A DNA stretch of 43,230 nt from Burkholderiales bacterium RIFCSPLOWO2_12_FULL_61_40 (GCA_001770935.1 MESI01000012.1:3699-46928), one strand, 5' to 3'; counted from the first letter of the stretch, positions 17,601-26,340 are shown. The notes: generated by a model not told the origin, from the sequence alone. Numbers and translations are program-made.

Positions 17601-19286
17601 TTAGGTCGGCGCCTCACCGTTCATCCAGGCCTTGACGATATTGGCCACAGCAGCGGGGTTGTCACGGGTCAGTTTGCGGGCATCTTCCAGGCGCGTTTCC
17701 GCCGCCGATGCCAGAGCGGGCTCGCTCGGACCGGCCAGCTGGGGCCGCTCGGGCTCCTCGCCCTCAATCGTGTCCAACTGGTTGCCGCGGGCTTCCGCAT
17801 CGCTGGTCACCAGGGTCGGCGCTTGCAGCAGGGTTTTCATGGCGGGGCGAATCACCCCCAGCAGCACCAATGCAGCCAATGCAAAAGTTCCCAAGGGCCA
17901 GGCAAAACTGCGCGCCATGTCCAGTACTTCGGGTTGACGCCACAAGGGCATATCAACCACTTCATCCTTGATGGGCGCAAATGCGGCGTTCATCAGATTG
18001 ACAGAGTCGCCGCGGTCTTTGTTGAAACCCACCGTTTCACGCACCAAGGCGCTCATTTTCTCAATCTGTGCGTCGGTCAACGGGGTGCTGGTCACTTTTC
18101 CCTTCCCGTCGGTGCTGACCTGGTTGTTCACCACCACGGCGGCGTTGATGCGCTTGATTACACCGGTGGCGCCTCTGACCACCCGCACCGTTTTATCGAC
18201 CTCGTAGTTGATGATGGATTCGCGCTTTCCGCCTGCGGAAGCGGAACCCGCCGCAGGCTGGCCAGCAGCCGCCACCGTCTGGGCCTGCCCATTGATGGGT
18301 GCAGCGGGTTGGGCAGGCGGCTGGTTGGTGGTGGCTCCGGGCACCCCAGAAGGTGCTATCGGGCTGACCGAGCCACCACTCTCCACCAATTGCTGACTGC
18401 GAATCGCACTGGAATCGGGCGTTTGGTTGGGTGTGTGCGACTCGGTCGTGGACTCGGTTTGCGAAAAATCCAGCTCGGCGGTCACCTGCGCCCTGACGTT
18501 TTGCTTGCCCACAATGGGCTCCAGGATATCCAAAATGCGTTGGCTGTAAAGCTGCTCGATCTGCTGCGCGTACTGCAGCTGCTCTGCATCAGCCCCCAAA
18601 CCACCCGAACCGTCGGGAGGCGACGACAACAACTTTCCGGTGTCGTCCAGCACGCTCACCGCCGTGGAATTCATCTCCGGCACACTGGAGGCCACCAAAT
18701 GCACGATGCCGGCCAACTGCGTCCGATCCAGTGTTCGCCCCGGATACAGACTCAGCAGCACCGAGGCGGAAGGTTTCTGCTGCTCGCGGAAAAAACCATT
18801 CTGGTTGGGCAGCGCCAGATGCACCCGTGCGTTCTGCACGGAGGACAGCGCCTGAATGGAACGGGTCAACTCCCCTTCCAGTCCCCGCTGAAAGGTCAGC
18901 CGCTCCTGGAACTGGGTCATGCCGAAGCGGTTGGACTCCATCATCTCGAAGCCATTGACCGATCCCTTGGGCAAGCCCAACGACGCCAGTTTCAACCGCA
19001 CATCGTGCACGCGGTCGGCGGGCACCAGGATGGCGCCACCGCCCTCGGTGTATTTATAGGGCACATTCAAAGTGCTCAACTGGGCAATGACCGCGCCACC
19101 GTCCTTATCCGCCAGGTTGGAGTACAGCACACGCCATTCTGCTTGACGCCCCATCACCAGCCCCATGATGGCAATCGCTACAAAAAGCACGATCCCCAGG
19201 GCCAAGCGCAGCCGTTGGCCTTGGTCGAGCCCAGCCACGCGCTGGGCGATGGTGGGATTCAAAGGGATGGTGGCAACTGCAGGCAT
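17601..19286 (-). CDS. fliF: Flagellar MS-ring protein FliF
   Basis: FliF forms the MS ring in the inner membrane, the base of the flagellum. The 561-residue protein has an N-terminal membrane helix (about 25-46), periplasmic ring-building domains, a Ser/Pro/Ala-rich disordered segment (~285-345), a second membrane helix (~440-460, WPLGTFALAALVLLGVI) and the cytoplasmic FliG-binding tail ending NPAAVANIVKAWMNGEAPT. AGGA lies nine bases before ATG 19286. It is the first gene of the operon, divergent from fliE. Confidence 0.97.
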   Translation of the reverse strand: MPAVATIPLNPTIAQRVAGLDQGQRLRLALGIVLFVAIAIMGLVMGRQAEWRVLYSNLADKDGGAVIAQLSTLNVPYKYTEGGGAILVPADRVHDVRLKLASLGLPKGSVNGFEMMESNRFGMTQFQERLTFQRGLEGELTRSIQALSSVQNARVHLALPNQNGFFREQQKPSASVLLSLYPGRTLDRTQLAGIVHLVASSVPEMNSTAVSVLDDTGKLLSSPPDGSGGLGADAEQLQYAQQIEQLYSQRILDILEPIVGKQNVRAQVTAELDFSQTESTTESHTPNQTPDSSAIRSQQLVESGGSVSPIAPSGVPGATTNQPPAQPAAPINGQAQTVAAAGQPAAGSASAGGKRESIINYEVDKTVRVVRGATGVIKRINAAVVVNNQVSTDGKGKVTSTPLTDAQIEKMSALVRETVGFNKDRGDSVNLMNAAFAPIKDEVVDMPLWRQPEVLDMARSFAWPLGTFALAALVLLGVIRPAMKTLLQAPTLVTSDAEARGNQLDTIEGEEPERPQLAGPSEPALASAAETRLEDARKLTRDNPAAVANIVKAWMNGEAPT

Positions 19287-19459
19287 CGGGTTTTCCTAAG
19301 CAGTGGGGCACAAACTGCCTCACGTGTGGGATTGATTATTCGGTGCACCTTCGAAAACATTAGGGCAATAAACACCCGCTTTACCCCCCAAATTAAAATA
19401 ATAACCCCTGTGCCGGGGGCATAGGATCGCTGCATTCCCATTTTTAAGGGAGACCCGCC
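19287..19459. promoter_or_regulatory. Divergent fliF / fliE intergenic region
   Basis: This 173-base gap must hold the promoters for the long fliF-R operon (minus) and for fliE (plus). The central part (about 19375-19405) is AT-rich, as promoters often are. I searched for sigma-28 (TAAA...GCCGATAA) and sigma-54 (TGGC...TGC) elements: the closest sigma-28-like match on the minus strand has wrong spacing, and a TGG/TGC pair at 19304-19318 is poor. No site can be assigned with confidence. Confidence 0.4.
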
Positions 19460-19777
19460 ATGGATCTCAAGCTCACCCCCGTCTCAATGCCGACGACCAT
19501 ACGCCCCAGCACTGGGGTGCGCCCCGGCGCGTCGGCAAGTGTCGCCGGTGCAGGTGGCGGATTTGCGGGCGCCCTGAAAAGCGCTTTAGGTTCGGTCAGC
19601 GCAGCCCAAAACGAGGCCACCCGGCTGCAACAAGAAGTGCAGATGGAAAACCCCAAGGTCAGCCTGGAAGAAACCATGGTGGCCATCCAGAAGGCCCAGA
19701 TTGGTTTTCAGGCCACATTGCATGTCAGAAACCGCATGGTGCAGGCTTACACTGACATCATGAACATGCAGGTGTAA
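19460..19777 (+). CDS. fliE: Flagellar hook-basal body complex protein FliE
   Basis: FliE joins the MS ring to the proximal rod. The 105-residue protein has the conserved C-terminal half: VSLEETMVAIQKAQIGFQAT and VRNRMVQAYTDIMNMQV. The N-terminal ~45 residues are variable and Gly/Ala/Ser-rich. AAGGGAG lies seven bases before ATG 19460. It is transcribed away from the fliF operon, as in many gamma- and betaproteobacteria. Confidence 0.96.
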   Translation: MDLKLTPVSMPTTIRPSTGVRPGASASVAGAGGGFAGALKSALGSVSAAQNEATRLQQEVQMENPKVSLEETMVAIQKAQIGFQATLHVRNRMVQAYTDIMNMQV

Positions 19778-19851
19778 GGCGCCGTAGCACCCAGACCACC
19801 CGAAAATTTAGACAAAAACAGCCTCCGGCCCTTATATATACTGCGCAATCA

Positions 19852-19868
19852 GCTATTTATTTGATAGC
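19852..19868. repeat. Short palindrome GCTATTTATTTGATAGC
   Basis: A 17-base inverted repeat (GCTAT / ATAGC arms) lies between fliE and the glycosyltransferase gene, in an AT-rich stretch also containing TTATATATACT. From memory, palindromes of this form are abundant between genes of Comamonadaceae; this single copy cannot prove that. It could also act as a weak transcript-end structure for fliE. Confidence 0.45.
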
Positions 19869-19910
19869 AAAACACAAGTCTTTCCCATGGCCATATTCTG
19901 GTGACCGACG

Positions 19911-21791
19911 ATGCCCTTGACGAAAAAACTGATCCAGGCGATTGAATTGCAGACCCGTGGCGACATTGCTGGCGCCACGCTGCTGTTCCAGGAGGTCCTG
20001 GCCGTCGACACCCACAACGCCCATTGTCTCTATTCCTTGGGGCTCATTGCACTCAATGCCGGCGAGCTCCCAGACGCGCTGGATTTGTGCAGCCGCGGCG
20101 TACAGGCCACGCCCCAATTTGCGCCTTTGCATTACCTGCGGGGTGCGGTGCTGCAGGCCATGGGCAACAAGGAAGAGGCCCTGCGCAGCTACGACGCGGC
20201 CTTGGAGATTGATCCCCAGTCGCAAGAGGTCTTGCTCAACAGCGGTGCCCTGCTGCGCAGCATGTTCCGGCACAAGGACGCGCTGGAGCGCTTCAACAAG
20301 ATCCTGGCCATCAACCCCAGCCATGTGGCCGCATTAGGCAACTGCGGAATCATGCTGACCGAGTTCAAACAAAGTGAGCAAGCCATTGCCATGTTTGAAC
20401 AGCTCCTCCGCATCAAGCCCGATTTTGACTACGCACCCGGTCTGCTTTTTTACGAACGCATGCACATCTGCGACTGGAAGGGCCATGACACCCTGGGCCG
20501 CGACATCGTGGAAGGGGTGCGCAGCGGCAAACGTGTGTGCAAGTCGCTGGCCTTCATGTCCTTGTCGGACGAGGCCCGCGACCACCAGATCGCCGCCCAG
20601 ATCTTTGCCACGCACCACAACCCCGGACGCACCACGGCACTGTGGACGGGCGAGCGCTACCGGCACCAAAAAATTCGCCTGGCCTACGTGTCGCCGGATT
20701 TGCGTGAACATCCGGTCGGCCATTTGATGGCGGGGGTCTTCGAGCAACATGACAAATCCCGCTTTGAAACCATCGCCATTTCCTTAGGCATTGATGACCA
20801 AAGTCGGCTGCGCGCCCGAATGCTGAAGGCGTTCGACCAGTTTATCGACGCACGGGACATGAGCTCGGTGCAAATTGCCCAGCTGATGCGCTCCCTGGAG
20901 GTCGATATTGCGGTGGACCTGGGCGGCTACACCTCCGACACCCGCACCGATATTTTTTCCTACCGACCCGCCCCGGTGCAGGTGAACTACCTGGGCTACC
21001 CCGGCACCATGGGGGTGGACTACTTCGACTACATCCTGGCCGACCGGCACATCATCCCGCCCGGGCAACAGCAGTTCTACAACGAAAAAGTGGCCTATTT
21101 GCCGGACACTTACCTGCCCACCGACAACAGCGTGCAGATCTCCCCGCGCACGCCCAGCCGTAGCGAGTGCGGACTGCCGGAGACTGGCGTGGTGTTTTGC
21201 TCCTTCAGCCACGACTACAAAATATCGCCACCGGTCTTTGATGTGTGGATGCGGCTCCTGGCGCAGGTGCCGGGCAGTGTGCTGTGGCTGATGTCCCGTG
21301 GCGAGCTGGCCCAGCGCAATCTGCGCCAGGAAGCCCAGGCGCGCGGCGTGGACCCCACGCGGCTGGTCTTTGCCGACCGGGTCCCTTTGGTAGAAGACCA
21401 TTTGGCCCGCTACCGGCAAGCCGATGTCTTTTTGGACACCCACCCTTACAACGCCCACACCACGGCGGCCGACGCGCTCATGGCGGGCCTGCCCGTGGTG
21501 AGCTACATGGGCAACTCCTTCCCATCCCGGGTGGCCGGTAGCCTGTTGCACGCCATTGGCATGCCGGAACTGGCCACCCATTCGTTGGCGGATTACGAGG
21601 CCTTGGCCCTGCAACTGGCGCAGGAGCCGACGTTGCTGGCGGATTGCAAGGCCAAGCTGGTCAACAACCAGGCCCATTTTTCGCTCTTTGACACGCAGGG
21701 CTTTTGCTTCAACCTGGAAGCGGCGTACATTGCGATGTGGCGGGCCCAACAATTAGGTGGCGTGTACGATGAGATTGGCAGCGCCCATTGA
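19911..21791 (+). CDS. TPR-containing O-GlcNAc-transferase-like glycosyltransferase (GT41)
   Basis: A 626-residue soluble protein. Residues ~5-175 form tetratricopeptide repeats (for example LHYLRGAVLQAMGNKEEALR, 74-93). Residues ~250-610 are the GT41 (SPINDLY/OGT) catalytic region: REHPVGHLM with H267 at the position of the OGT N-terminal-lobe His, LGGYTSDTRTDIF, RPAPVQVNYLGYPGTMG, SFSHDYKISP with K437 at the position of the UDP-binding Lys, and DTHPYNAHTTAADAL with H516/T517. The enzyme should transfer a sugar to Ser/Thr of a protein. Next to fliE and at the edge of a sugar-modification island, flagellin is the likely acceptor, but no flagellin gene is in the window. GGTGA precedes ATG 19911 by six bases. 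Confidence 0.85.
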   Translation: MPLTKKLIQAIELQTRGDIAGATLLFQEVLAVDTHNAHCLYSLGLIALNAGELPDALDLCSRGVQATPQFAPLHYLRGAVLQAMGNKEEALRSYDAALEIDPQSQEVLLNSGALLRSMFRHKDALERFNKILAINPSHVAALGNCGIMLTEFKQSEQAIAMFEQLLRIKPDFDYAPGLLFYERMHICDWKGHDTLGRDIVEGVRSGKRVCKSLAFMSLSDEARDHQIAAQIFATHHNPGRTTALWTGERYRHQKIRLAYVSPDLREHPVGHLMAGVFEQHDKSRFETIAISLGIDDQSRLRARMLKAFDQFIDARDMSSVQIAQLMRSLEVDIAVDLGGYTSDTRTDIFSYRPAPVQVNYLGYPGTMGVDYFDYILADRHIIPPGQQQFYNEKVAYLPDTYLPTDNSVQISPRTPSRSECGLPETGVVFCSFSHDYKISPPVFDVWMRLLAQVPGSVLWLMSRGELAQRNLRQEAQARGVDPTRLVFADRVPLVEDHLARYRQADVFLDTHPYNAHTTAADALMAGLPVVSYMGNSFPSRVAGSLLHAIGMPELATHSLADYEALALQLAQEPTLLADCKAKLVNNQAHFSLFDTQGFCFNLEAAYIAMWRAQQLGGVYDEIGSAH

Positions 21792-21823
21792 ACCGGGTGC
21801 ACAGGTGCAGTCAGCTTTGTTAT

Positions 21824-23014
21824 TCATCGCATCGCCATCCCCCCGTTAACGGCAATGGTGTCCCCGGTGACAAAGCTGGCATCGTCACTAACCAAATAAG
21901 CCACGGCAGCGGCTACATCAGCCGGATTGGCCAAGCGGCGCAACGGCGTTTGGCGGGCGACCATTAACTGCGTTTTTTCTGGCACATCGCCAATCAGGCT
22001 GGTTTCACACATGCCGGGCGACACACAGTTAACGGTGATGCCTTGCGGCCCCAGCTCGGCGGCCATGTAGTTTGAAAAAACGGCCAAAGCCCCCTTGGCC
22101 ATGGCATACCCCGTCCAAGTCACAGAAGGCGGGCCGTCCAGCACCTGCGATGTGATGTTGACAATACGCCCCCAGCGCTGTGCTGCCATGTGGGGTACGC
22201 AGGCTCGGGTGAGGTTAAAAGCGCCTTTGACCTGTACATCCAACTGCTGCTGCACGTCAGCCCACTGTGTCGCGGCCAAGGGTTTGGGGTTGATGTGCGG
22301 CGATGCAGCATTGATCAATACGCTGATGCCGCCAAACATTTGCAAAGCCGCCTTGATCAACTTGTCAGCTCCTGATTCTGTAGCCACGTCTGCTTGCACA
22401 GCAAGCGCTCGCGTGTCCCCTGCGTTGATGGCTTGAACAATTTCAGCAGCCCGCTCTGCCCGGCCATGGTAGTTCACCACCACGTGATAGCCGTCTTGCG
22501 CCAACCGCAAGCAAATGGCTTTGCCGATGCCACCGGCTCCGCCGGTGACGATGGCAACGCGGGGCCGCTCTGAGGTGGGCGCTGGTTCTGCGGGGGCTGC
22601 GGTGCTGAGCAGTTTGACCTTGCCTTGACCTGTGAGCACGACTTGCTGGTTTTGGTTCAGGATGCGTGTGTCAAGATCCAGCAAGCGTTCACGCTCATAT
22701 TTTTTCAAAACGGTGCAACTAATGGTGAGCTCATCACCCAAACGCACCGGCAATAAAAACTCGATGTTTTGCGACACCCATAGCGCGCCGGTACCCGGCA
22801 ATTTAGTGCCAATCACTGTGGATATAAACGATGCGCCCAACATACCATGCACCACGATGTCTTTGAACGCGGTTGACTCGGCATACGCCCGGTTGACGTG
22901 CAGCGGGTTGTCGTCGCCGGTCATCTCGACAAACTTGCGCACGTCAGATTCGGTGATGGTCTTGACCAGCGATTGGGTGTCGCCGATCTGGATGATTTCG
23001 AAGTTATTAAACAT
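21824..23014 (-). CDS. MaoC-like dehydratase fused to an SDR reductase
   Basis: A 396-residue two-domain protein. Residues ~5-135 are a MaoC/(R)-hydratase hot-dog domain with D34 and H39 in GDDNPLHV, at the spacing of the catalytic pair in PhaJ-type enzymes, and VVHGML. After a Pro/Ala linker (~138-150), residues 152-396 are a short-chain dehydrogenase with TGGAGGIG (157-164), S289, Y303 and K307. One chain could thus reduce a 3-ketoacyl group and dehydrate or hydrate the product, while bound to an acyl carrier protein. It is the last gene of the GNAT-ACP-SDR-MBL-KAS III operon, two bases after KAS III. Its stop codon is embedded in ATGA, but no gene follows. A degenerate second copy lies at 33976-35016. 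Confidence 0.88.
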   Translation of the reverse strand: MFNNFEIIQIGDTQSLVKTITESDVRKFVEMTGDDNPLHVNRAYAESTAFKDIVVHGMLGASFISTVIGTKLPGTGALWVSQNIEFLLPVRLGDELTISCTVLKKYERERLLDLDTRILNQNQQVVLTGQGKVKLLSTAAPAEPAPTSERPRVAIVTGGAGGIGKAICLRLAQDGYHVVVNYHGRAERAAEIVQAINAGDTRALAVQADVATESGADKLIKAALQMFGGISVLINAASPHINPKPLAATQWADVQQQLDVQVKGAFNLTRACVPHMAAQRWGRIVNITSQVLDGPPSVTWTGYAMAKGALAVFSNYMAAELGPQGITVNCVSPGMCETSLIGDVPEKTQLMVARQTPLRRLANPADVAAAVAYLVSDDASFVTGDTIAVNGGMAMR

Positions 23015-23016
23015 GC

Positions 23017-24039
23017 TTAGACTGCCTTACTGACAGGCATATGCCAGCGCCAGACGCTAGCCCCAAAATTAAAACCGGCACCGACGGCCGCCAACACCAA
23101 CAGGTCACCGTTTTTGAGGCAGCCTTGCGATACGGCTTCGCTCAGCACAATGGCTAGGGAAGCAGCACCAGAATTGCCCACATGCTGCACGTTGGTGTAA
23201 GTCTTAGACATGTCAAACCCCATCTTTTTGACAATGTACTCAATCATCCGCAGATTGGCCTGATGAAATAGCAAAAAGTCAACCGCAGCCAGTTCAACGT
23301 TACTTTTTTCGCAGGCCTTGCGGATCACTTTGGGCAAATGCGTGATTGCCTGCTTCCAAGTGGCGATGCCGTTCATTTCCATGTAATCTATGGCGGCGTC
23401 AAAAACCCGACCATGGCGTTGAAAGCTGGAACCTCCGCCGCGCATACGCACTGCTTCAAAGTTGGAGCTATCGGTGTGAAAAGCCGATGCCTGTATGCCC
23501 AGATCAGGATCAACCCGACTTAGTAAAGCTGCACCCGCGCCATCACTGAGATAAATGGCAGTGTTGACGTCGGTGCGGTCGATGTAGCGGGTCATGAATT
23601 CAACCCCAATGACCAGCGCATGGCGCACGCTGGGGTCAACCTTCATACGGTCAGAAGCAACAGTAAGACCCGTAACAAAGCCTGTACAGTTGGCTTGCAC
23701 ATCAAAGATCTGTGCATTTGTGGCTTTAAGTTGCTGCTGAACCCTGGCAGAAACCGGCGGAAAAAGGTAGTCACCAGAAAAGGTGCAAACCACAATCAGG
23801 TCAACCACATCGGGCGCCAATCCAGCCATCTCCAAGGCACGCTGACCCGCCTTGGCCGCATAGTCTGAAGCGCTGTCATCGGCGGCTGCGACATAGCGTT
23901 TTTCAATACCGGTTTTTTCCAGTATCCACGCGGGAGTTACCTCAAGACCACGACAGAGTGTTGCGTTATCTTCAGCCTGCGCAGGCAAATGATGGCCGAC
24001 GCCTGCAATGGTGATACCAGAATAAGTTGTGTTGCTCAC
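23017..24039 (-). CDS. 3-oxoacyl-ACP synthase III-like ketosynthase (KAS III)
   Basis: A 340-residue thiolase-fold enzyme with the KAS III triad C118 (QANCTGF), H259 (LFHQANLRM) and N289 (HVGNSGAAS). KAS III condenses an acyl-CoA primer with malonyl-ACP. Housekeeping fabH normally sits in the fab cluster; here the gene lies among dedicated ACP, reductase and hydrolase genes, so a specialised product is more likely. Its ATG at 24039 overlaps the preceding hydrolase stop codon by four bases (ATGA) and it ends two bases before the MaoC-SDR gene. The family also includes enzymes that use other acceptors, so substrate is not claimed. A decayed homologue is at 35009-35260. Confidence 0.88.
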   Translation of the reverse strand: MSNTTYSGITIAGVGHHLPAQAEDNATLCRGLEVTPAWILEKTGIEKRYVAAADDSASDYAAKAGQRALEMAGLAPDVVDLIVVCTFSGDYLFPPVSARVQQQLKATNAQIFDVQANCTGFVTGLTVASDRMKVDPSVRHALVIGVEFMTRYIDRTDVNTAIYLSDGAGAALLSRVDPDLGIQASAFHTDSSNFEAVRMRGGGSSFQRHGRVFDAAIDYMEMNGIATWKQAITHLPKVIRKACEKSNVELAAVDFLLFHQANLRMIEYIVKKMGFDMSKTYTNVQHVGNSGAASLAIVLSEAVSQGCLKNGDLLVLAAVGAGFNFGASVWRWHMPVSKAV

Positions 24040-24710
24040 GTTGATGTCGCGTTCAAAAAATGTTGCAGTGCAAGGTTTTGGTTGCGTACTGCCTCACCAT
24101 CGGCAGAATTGCCGTGGCCGGGATAAATGGTGATGGCCGGGGTTAGGCTTGGCCAGAGCCCGCGAATACTTTGCTTGAGTAGTTCCGCATCTTCACCCGG
24201 CAGATTGGATAGACCGACGCCTCGACTGTAAAGTGTGTCCCCTGTAAACAATGCATCGCCAAATTCAATGACGCAGGAGCCGGGTGTATGGCCTGGCGTC
24301 GCCCTATAGGTAAGCGAATGCGCATTAATGTCGATAGCGAACTGATCGTCCACAAAAGTCACTTGTGGCAAGTTAATTTTCTGATCAATCTTAAGCACCA
24401 TCAATAGAAAATTACCAGATTTCATTGTCCGTGCGTCGCCCTTATGCAAGAAAACTTGGCAACCATACTTCTTTTGAAAGTAGTCAGCACTACCGATGTG
24501 ATCAAAATGACCGTGGGTACAAAAAACTTGGTGCGGTCGCAACCCATGCACACTCATTTGTTCATCAATGGCAGCGCCATCAAGCCCAGCATCAATCAAA
24601 ATACCGCCACCTGGCACATTGGCTTCGCAAAAATAGGCATTAGAAGGAAATTCACCGCTGGTGATACGCCAAACTGATCCGCCGCCCCAGTTGCCAACCA
24701 CGCTGGCCAC
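24036..24710 (-). CDS. Metallo-beta-lactamase-fold hydrolase (glyoxalase II-like)
   Basis: The 224-residue protein keeps every metal ligand of the family: H66, H68, D70 and H71 (THGHFDHIG), H141 (TPGHTPGS), D158 (FTGDTLY) and H199 (YPGHG). This is a complete two-metal site. Glyoxalase II-like enzymes hydrolyse thioesters, so in this operon it could release an acyl group from the carrier protein or from CoA, or edit wrongly loaded carriers; that is inference from neighbours. It starts at GTG 24710, two bases after the SDR gene, and overlaps KAS III by four bases. Confidence 0.85.
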   Translation of the reverse strand: MASVVGNWGGGSVWRITSGEFPSNAYFCEANVPGGGILIDAGLDGAAIDEQMSVHGLRPHQVFCTHGHFDHIGSADYFQKKYGCQVFLHKGDARTMKSGNFLLMVLKIDQKINLPQVTFVDDQFAIDINAHSLTYRATPGHTPGSCVIEFGDALFTGDTLYSRGVGLSNLPGEDAELLKQSIRGLWPSLTPAITIYPGHGNSADGEAVRNQNLALQHFLNATST

Positions 24711-24712
24711 GG

Positions 24713-25432
24713 TTAGTTCACTCCACCCAGGAAAACGGTTTGTGCCGTGATGTAAGAACTGCGATCCGAAGCAAAAAAGTCCAGTACATTGAGTATGTCG
24801 TCGGCTTCAGCAAAACGCGGCAGGGGTAGACCAGCAATGACGGCCGCAATTTTCTCCTTGGGCAATTGATCCAACATGTCGGATTTGATACCGCTCACGC
24901 CCAATGTATTGCACGTTACATTAAGCGGAGCCAGTTCACGCGCCATCACATTGGCCAAGGTTGAAACCCCGGCTTTGCAAGCTGCGTAAACCGAGTCGCC
25001 GATTGGTTCCAAACTGGCTGCCATGGACCCGATATTGATGATACGGCCCCATTTGGTTTTACGCATCATCTTAGAGGCTTCACGCGACACCATAAAGGTG
25101 CCTAGTAAATTGGTGTTGATCATCGCTTGCGCTGCAGCAGGCGGCATGATCATGGCGTATTGAGAGGTCAATACGGCTGCGTTGTTAACCACAATATGGA
25201 TAACCTCAGTAATTTTTTTGAGGGCAGCAAAACCTTTTTGAACAGCCGCGGGGTCACTGACATCGACTTGAAAATGCACATAATTGGAGTGTTCAAAAGT
25301 CGCATCGCCCCGTGCAAAACCCGCTACTTTGGCACCATGCTGCAGCAAATGCTCTGTAATCAAGCGCCCCACACCACGGCGACTACCAGTAACCAACGCA
25401 AATTTTCCAGCGTATTTCAAAGTCGTTGTCAT
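24713..25432 (-). CDS. Short-chain dehydrogenase/reductase, FabG-like
   Basis: The 239-residue protein is a classical SDR: TGSRRGVG nucleotide motif at 15-22, NNAA at 83-86, and catalytic S136, Y149 and K153 (SVYAACKAG). Arg residues after the first Gly suggest NADPH. The probable role is reduction of a 3-ketoacyl thioester on the ACP encoded just upstream. I set the start at ATG 25432, which shares its A with the ACP stop codon (TGATG), not at the preceding in-frame TTG. Compared with FabG, several surface motifs differ, so a sugar or other substrate cannot be excluded. Confidence 0.85.
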   Translation of the reverse strand: MTTTLKYAGKFALVTGSRRGVGRLITEHLLQHGAKVAGFARGDATFEHSNYVHFQVDVSDPAAVQKGFAALKKITEVIHIVVNNAAVLTSQYAMIMPPAAAQAMINTNLLGTFMVSREASKMMRKTKWGRIINIGSMAASLEPIGDSVYAACKAGVSTLANVMARELAPLNVTCNTLGVSGIKSDMLDQLPKEKIAAVIAGLPLPRFAEADDILNVLDFFASDRSSYITAQTVFLGGVN

Positions 25433-25734
25433 CAAACAGGCTCCGATAACAAAAGCAAAATATAGGAAGTCAGCGAACCGACATCCGAGAAAGGTGACAC
25501 CTCTTGGCTCATGGCTCGGTCATCCGTCAACACCACGTCGCGCCCACTCACCTCAGAAACAGCAGCTTCAACATCGACAATCACAGAAACCAGTGAAAGG
25601 GAGTCCAACACAGCATCGGTGCCAAACAAAATCGTGGCAGGGCTAATGTCGAGTTGTTCGTCCGGGCCGCGCTCGTCGTTCACATTTGCCAATGCCTGAA
25701 AAATAATGGCGTGTACTGCGTCTTTGTTTAGCAT
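25432..25734 (-). CDS. Acyl carrier protein (first of two in the island)
   Basis: A 100-residue acidic protein with the phosphopantetheine site AVLDSLSLVSVIVDVE, S45 being the attachment residue. It is longer than housekeeping AcpP (~78 residues) because of a longer first loop (NDERGPDEQ) and a segment before the last helix. As a carrier it would hold the growing acyl chain while KAS III, the SDR and the MaoC-SDR fusion act on it. It starts directly after the GNAT stop codon (TGAATG) and its own stop codon overlaps the SDR start, so the three are tightly coupled. Confidence 0.85.
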   Translation of the reverse strand: MLNKDAVHAIIFQALANVNDERGPDEQLDISPATILFGTDAVLDSLSLVSVIVDVEAAVSEVSGRDVVLTDDRAMSQEVSPFSDVGSLTSYILLLLSEPV

Positions 25735-26340
25735 TCAATTACCTTGTGCGGTTGGTTTAAGTTCGTTCTTTACGCGTCCTGCAGCGACAAGAAAGTTCAT
25801 GCGGGGCAGAGTTACTTTTCGATATTCATCGACCAACAAGCCGAGAAAAAGAGCGTCCTGAAATTGGCCATCCAGGTAAAGATGATTCCGTAGCCGCCCC
25901 TCTTCCTTCATGCCCAAATACTTTTGCCACTTGATCATCAGGTGGTTATCAGCGGCAACGGTGCCGCAAATACGAATCAAACCGAGTTGATCAAACGCCA
26001 ATTCGTAAATCAGCTTCATCGCTTCAACTGCTGCTGGCGTGCCCTTGACGGCGTCTTCATCGCCAATCAGGAAGCGGCCCGACTCACCATGCTGATTAAT
26101 CGTGTCTATCCCCGTCAGGGACACCATGCCAACTGCATGGCCACTCTTCAATTCGATAATAAAATTGTATTCCGTAACCGGCCGTGAAGCGATCCAGGCC
26201 GCCTGCTGTTCCACGCTGGCAGCCCCCTGGTTCAGATATTTGGCGCGTGCGGAATGTCGCCAGTTGTAGGTCCGCTCGGCATCTGAACCCTGTAGTGGCC
26301 GCAGGTTGATAAACTCGCCTTGGATGGTTTTTGCTAACAT
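25735..26340 (-). CDS. GNAT-family N-acyltransferase
   Basis: The 201-residue protein has the GNAT layout of RimJ/RimL and PseH-like enzymes: an N-terminal INLRPLQGSDAERTYNWRH, a central AVGMVSLTGID strand, and ICGTVAADNHLMIKWQKYLGMKEEGRLRNHLY (split by the usual beta-bulge) near the end. Such enzymes acylate amino sugars or protein N-termini. As the first gene of an operon that makes an ACP-bound acyl group, it may move that group onto the amino sugar made by the neighbouring aminotransferase. GAGGT lies seven bases before ATG 26340. The donor (CoA or ACP) is not shown by the sequence. Confidence 0.8.
   Translation of the reverse strand: MLAKTIQGEFINLRPLQGSDAERTYNWRHSARAKYLNQGAASVEQQAAWIASRPVTEYNFIIELKSGHAVGMVSLTGIDTINQHGESGRFLIGDEDAVKGTPAAVEAMKLIYELAFDQLGLIRICGTVAADNHLMIKWQKYLGMKEEGRLRNHLYLDGQFQDALFLGLLVDEYRKVTLPRMNFLVAAGRVKNELKPTAQGN

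Noticed and set aside
17571..19424. 617-residue plus-strand open frame opposite fliF
   Set aside because: Shadow of fliF with His/Gln/Arg-rich sequence typical of antisense frames.
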